Source of the DNA: Psoroptes ovis | Lineage: Eukaryota; Arthropoda; Arachnida; Sarcoptiformes; Psoroptidae | DNA length: 64,000 nt | Direction of reading: 5' to 3' | NCBI GenBank assembly: GCA_002943765.1 | Contig: PQWQ01000017.1 | Coordinates: forward strand, 124,001-188,000 | Shown here: positions 60,932 through 64,000 of the stretch, one piece after another | Position numbering within the stretch: the first letter of the stretch is position 1 | Layout: every line of letters begins with the position of its first letter | Translations under genes and position numbers: made by a program | The notes under the pieces: model-generated | What the model was told of the DNA's origin: nothing | The model's input: only the letters and a program-made list of their open reading frames with translations | Database searches by the model: none

Positions 60932-62303
60932 TTACGATGGTCTCATTTTGTTTTCTAACAATTCAGCGATGTCAATGCAATTTTTATCATTCATATTATA
61001 TTTAACAGTCATTATTGCATTTAAATTGCTGACTTGAAGTTGAGATTTTTCATCGGTATAAAAATCATTGACCATAGAAAAGAATCTTTCAACGCATGCA
61101 TTGGTTCCGGGCAAACACATCGAAATTTCTATGATTATTTCCAAATATTTCAACGAAACACGTTTGTCTTTATTGAAATGTTGAAAAATTTCGACCCATC
61201 TTTGATCGGTGTCGATTTTTTGTTCATTCCAAATTTTTAATTTATCTTCATTCAAATAAATATTAACTTGACGAATCTCTTCGAAAAGAAAATTGTCATC
61301 AATTTCAATATCATTAATTTCGTTCTTCAGAAATTCAATCGTCTCTGTAATTTCATTCCATTCAATTTTGCTGTTAATTGATATCCATTTAAAACATTTG
61401 AATGAATAAATCAAATGAATCATACACTCTTCGATGTATTCATAGCAAATTTTATAAAAATTCTTCACTTCTTGGTGAAATTTGTTGCTGATGCCTGGAT
61501 TGAAATCTTCAACGATGGAAAGTTTTCTTTTCAAAATCAATGGCATGAATTGTTCGTCAAATCTTGATTTGCATTGTTCTATAAAATCTTTTAATTTAAT
61601 AGCAACTTCAGCCGCTGAAATTTTATCACATTCAATCTGCAAGGTGATACTATGAAACAATGTTGCTTGACTATGAACGAAAAAAAGCATTGCTTCTGAA
61701 ATTTCATTTTCGAAAAATTCTCTCAATATTCTTGGACATTTGTCGAGACTCAGAAAATATGAACGAAGTGGCTCATATAATTGTAAAACTCGTTCTAATG
61801 CTGGAGTGAGGGCAAGCCATCGTACTCGAGAATAGCCGAACAATTTTTTATATTGGACGCCAACAGCTTCTTCACAAAATTCTTTTAAATTTGCAACTCG
61901 AACTGTGAATCGGTTGAAATATAAGTAAATGTTGGTGATGATTGTTTCGACATCGATAGACATTGAACTTGATGCTATGTTGATAGCATTCGATATTATA
62001 TGAGCATTACAATCAATTTCCAAAATATTACGATTGAGAAGATTTTTTAATTTTGTGTGCACATTATTGGCACCATGATTACGGGAGCGTCCACCAAAAT
62101 TAGTATTCGTATTATGCGTTATGGGTTATGGTGTTAATGTGCGCGATGATGGCGCTACGGCCTGAATTAGCGATGTTAAACTCTCTATTGCAAATGTTGC
62201 ATTTGACTGCGGACTGATTTTTTGGGTCCTTTAATGTGATATAAGGAAATTCTCTCTTAAGATTGTCATTAAACTTATTTTTCCTTCTCTTATCGTCAGA
62301 CAT
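60932..62303 (-). mobile_element. Internally deleted hAT transposase relic
   Basis: The 5' part (62303-62112) encodes a BED zinc finger with CNIC and an AHINTITH His pair, preceded by a MSDDKRRKNKF start. It stops at codon 64. The following frame (about 62111-60932) begins NTNTNFGG, continues NVHTKLKNLL and CNAHIISNAI, and ends with the hAT dimerisation block (LPGTNACVERFFSMVNDF, SNLNAIMTVKYN). Against full-length hAT proteins the central region before NFGG, with the first catalytic acidic residue, is missing. The join lies at a CATAAC/CATAAT micro-repeat (about 62108-62119), as expected for a deletion by short homology. The second frame is intact for about 390 codons. I could not find terminal inverted repeats or an 8-bp target duplication. 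It sits opposite in strand between the two pseudo-Rab genes. A domesticated BED/hAT gene is the less likely alternative. Confidence 0.8.
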
Positions 62304-62438
62304 ATTGACATATCAATCAATCACATATCTAGAAAGAATGAAAATGAATCCATGATATGGAAACTTATAAATTATTACAATTAAACTTACAATACAAATA
62401 TAAATGGGGAAATATTTTGAAAATTCTTTTTCAAAAAA

Positions 62439-62809
62439 TTTTGGCGCGAAAAATAAAAACATGTGCTCATTGTTTCACGCAATCCGCCGCCAGATGGCTG
62501 CAGCAGTACATTTTTGGCGGTAAATTTAAATCTTGATTAAATATGTTTTATCGTATATAATCAAATCTAGAATCTTGATTATAATGTAAGGAATCAGTGT
62601 GAGAGATCTTAGAGATAGTTCTGTTATCAACAATATATAATCTTCTGATATCAATCTTTTGATAATGATTTCAAAGCCAATACCTTTGAAGCTATGGCTA
62701 TGATAAGGTCATATCGCTTGTTGATAATCATTTAGGAATCTGTCCATCTTACCTTGATTGTACTACTTATCACTGGCATGATAACAAGGCTGAATTTCAT
62801 ATATAAATA
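62439..62809 (+). promoter_or_regulatory. Promoter of pseudo-Rab copy 2
   Basis: TTTTGGCGCGAAAA, a textbook E2F-type palindrome, at 62439-62452; CCGCCAGATGGC at 62487-62498; TATAAATA at 62802-62809. The leader from TATA to ATG is about 147 nt, longer than in copy 1. Confidence 0.6.
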
Positions 62810-62955
62810 CTAGTGATTTCTGGAAAACAATTCATTATTCACATTTGAATTTTATGATTCTATTGAATTGAAATTGAATTTCCATTTGAGAATTTTGTTT
62901 TATTGATTTTGATTATTTGAATTCCAATTGATCTTATTCGATTAATTTCTTAATA

Positions 62956-63797
62956 ATGTTCAACAAATTATTTCAACGTCGTACTACTATTTCTAAAAAT
63001 CCAAAAGTATTGTTATTTGGTCATATACCTGAAATATCGAAATTATTTTTACTGTTTAATCATGAAAATTGTCGTGCATCAATCACTGATTTTCGGCTAA
63101 AACAACAACCAGCAATGGGTGTTCAATTGAATCGTATACCATATCGTCATAATCAAAAACATATTACTATTGATTATTGGAATTTTATTATCGATTTTCA
63201 ACGTTATGATCGTTTAGCTGATGTTTATTGGGAAAATACTGAAGCAGTTATCGGAGTATTCTCATTACATTCATTATTTTCATTTTTTAAAATGAAATAT
63301 TGGATTGAAAGTAAGTTTTTTTTTGATTTTCAATGATTTATTAATTCAATTCTTATTCTAACAAATTATTTATTTATTTTTTCATAGAATACATTGCACA
63401 AAACAAACATCAAATTCGTCCTATTTATATATTGGCATTTGTTAAAACATCAAAATTATATAATCGTGAAATAAGTGAAGAAGTATTTGAAAACTATACG
63501 AAAACATTACCGAAATATTTCCGAACATTCGTCATACAAAGTAAGACAAACATTGAAGATATGCGTCCATTTTTTCAACTATTTTTGACTCGTATACAAC
63601 GACAACGACGATTACAACGAAAACATCGACAACAACAAAAACGTTTACGTTTGAAGAATAAAATTAAAAATATGACAATTATTAAACAATTACGGCAATC
63701 ATTCCGATCTCGACGATCCAATGAACATGATCAACAACCTGAATCGACAGTTACAAATGTACAAACATTATCTTATTATTCATTTGATGAATTATGA
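62956..63797 (+). CDS. Degenerate Rab/Ras-like small GTPase (pseudo-GTPase), copy 2
   Basis: Exons 62956-63310 and 63388-63797, 254 aa. The intron is at the same codon as in copy 1 (WIE then YIAQN). Rab-like order is clear: KVLLFGH, ITIDYWNFIIDFQRYDRL, WENTEAVIGVFSL, MKYWIEKYIAQN, RPIYILAF, REISEEVFENYTKTLPKYF and FVIQSKTNIEDMRPFFQLF, which mirrors the Rab SAKTGxNVExxFxxL end. The P-loop reads GHIPEISKL, DTAGQ reads NFIIDFQ and NKxD is missing, so GTP binding is unlikely. Only the SKT of the G5 loop remains. A basic Arg/Gln/Lys tail (RIQRQRRLQRKHRQQQKRL) and a Ser/Tyr end (SYYSFDEL) replace the prenylated Cys tail. A basic membrane- or nucleic-acid-binding tail is possible. This is the longer, probably ancestral-like copy. 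Confidence 0.78.
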
Positions 63798-64000
63798 TTA
63801 TCATTTTCTTGTATTTAGCTTATGTATTATTTAACCTTTGTAATTAATGTAATTTTGTATTATTTCTTTAATAATCAATGTAATTAACCTTTTTTAAATA
63901 TAATTTTTTGTATTTTTAATCTTAATTAACCTTTTTACTGATTAATCATTCTTGTAATTAACTCATTTTATTTTTAATCGAACTTTTTTCAAAAAAAGTA
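63798..64000. other. 3' flank of pseudo-Rab copy 2
   Basis: AT-rich sequence with several TAATTAACC-type units (63841-63962), probably 3' UTR and beyond. No further gene starts before the window ends. Confidence 0.4.

Larger units (their letters stand above)
62388..63800 (+). repeat. Segmental tandem duplication, unit 2 (partner 59685-60830)
   Basis: Same element order as unit 1. Unit 2 has about 240 bp more between the CCGCCAGATGG motif and the TATA box (about 62545-62790), sequence with no counterpart in unit 1. Confidence 0.75.

Overview
The window is eukaryotic, very AT-rich (I did not compute the GC content) and arthropod-like. Coding regions have short introns (mostly 55-160 nt with GT-AG ends), long Asn/Asp/Gln/Ser runs, TATA-type promoters and abundant ATC/AAT microsatellites. 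The protein set (UNC79, animal haem peroxidase, XMAP215/Msps, histones H2B and H3) is animal. The compact genes and simple-repeat style suggest an acariform, perhaps astigmatan (dust- or itch-type), mite. That placement is inference, because no species-specific sequence was recognised.

Layout. 1-7287 (-): the N-terminal 2306 residues of UNC79, subunit of the NALCN sodium-leak channel complex, running off the left edge. 8485-8722 (+): tRNA-His(GTG) interrupted by a 166-nt intron. 9538-13852 (-): a seven-exon animal haem peroxidase. 13.9-33.8 kb: a gene-poor stretch holding most of a family of ~80-bp palindromic mariner-type MITEs (nine in the window). 33853-38348 (+): a two-exon, low-complexity protein with an N-terminal FHA-like domain. 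42017-42445 (-): a doubtful small membrane protein. 43025-44716 (-): a secreted, tandemly repeated S/Y/N/R-rich polyprotein with regularly spaced R-x-x-R sites. It diverges from 45449-47002 (+), an orphan type I membrane glycoprotein. 51731-56953 (+): a Msps/XMAP215 microtubule polymerase that has only TOG1, TOG2 and TOG5. 57631-59565: a divergent H2B/H3 pair around three E2F-like sites. 60019-63797: two tandem paralogs that look like Rab GTPases with every nucleotide-binding motif lost, with a broken hAT transposon between them.

Common threads. Cell-cycle genes cluster on the right: Msps (spindle), H2B and H3 (S phase), and the pseudo-Rab pair, whose promoters also carry E2F-like palindromes. 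A CTCF-like AGATGG(CG) motif recurs at five intergenic borders. The strongest candidates for something undescribed are the degenerate Rab pair, the tRNA-His with a long intron, the reduced TOG array, and the furin-site repeat polyprotein.
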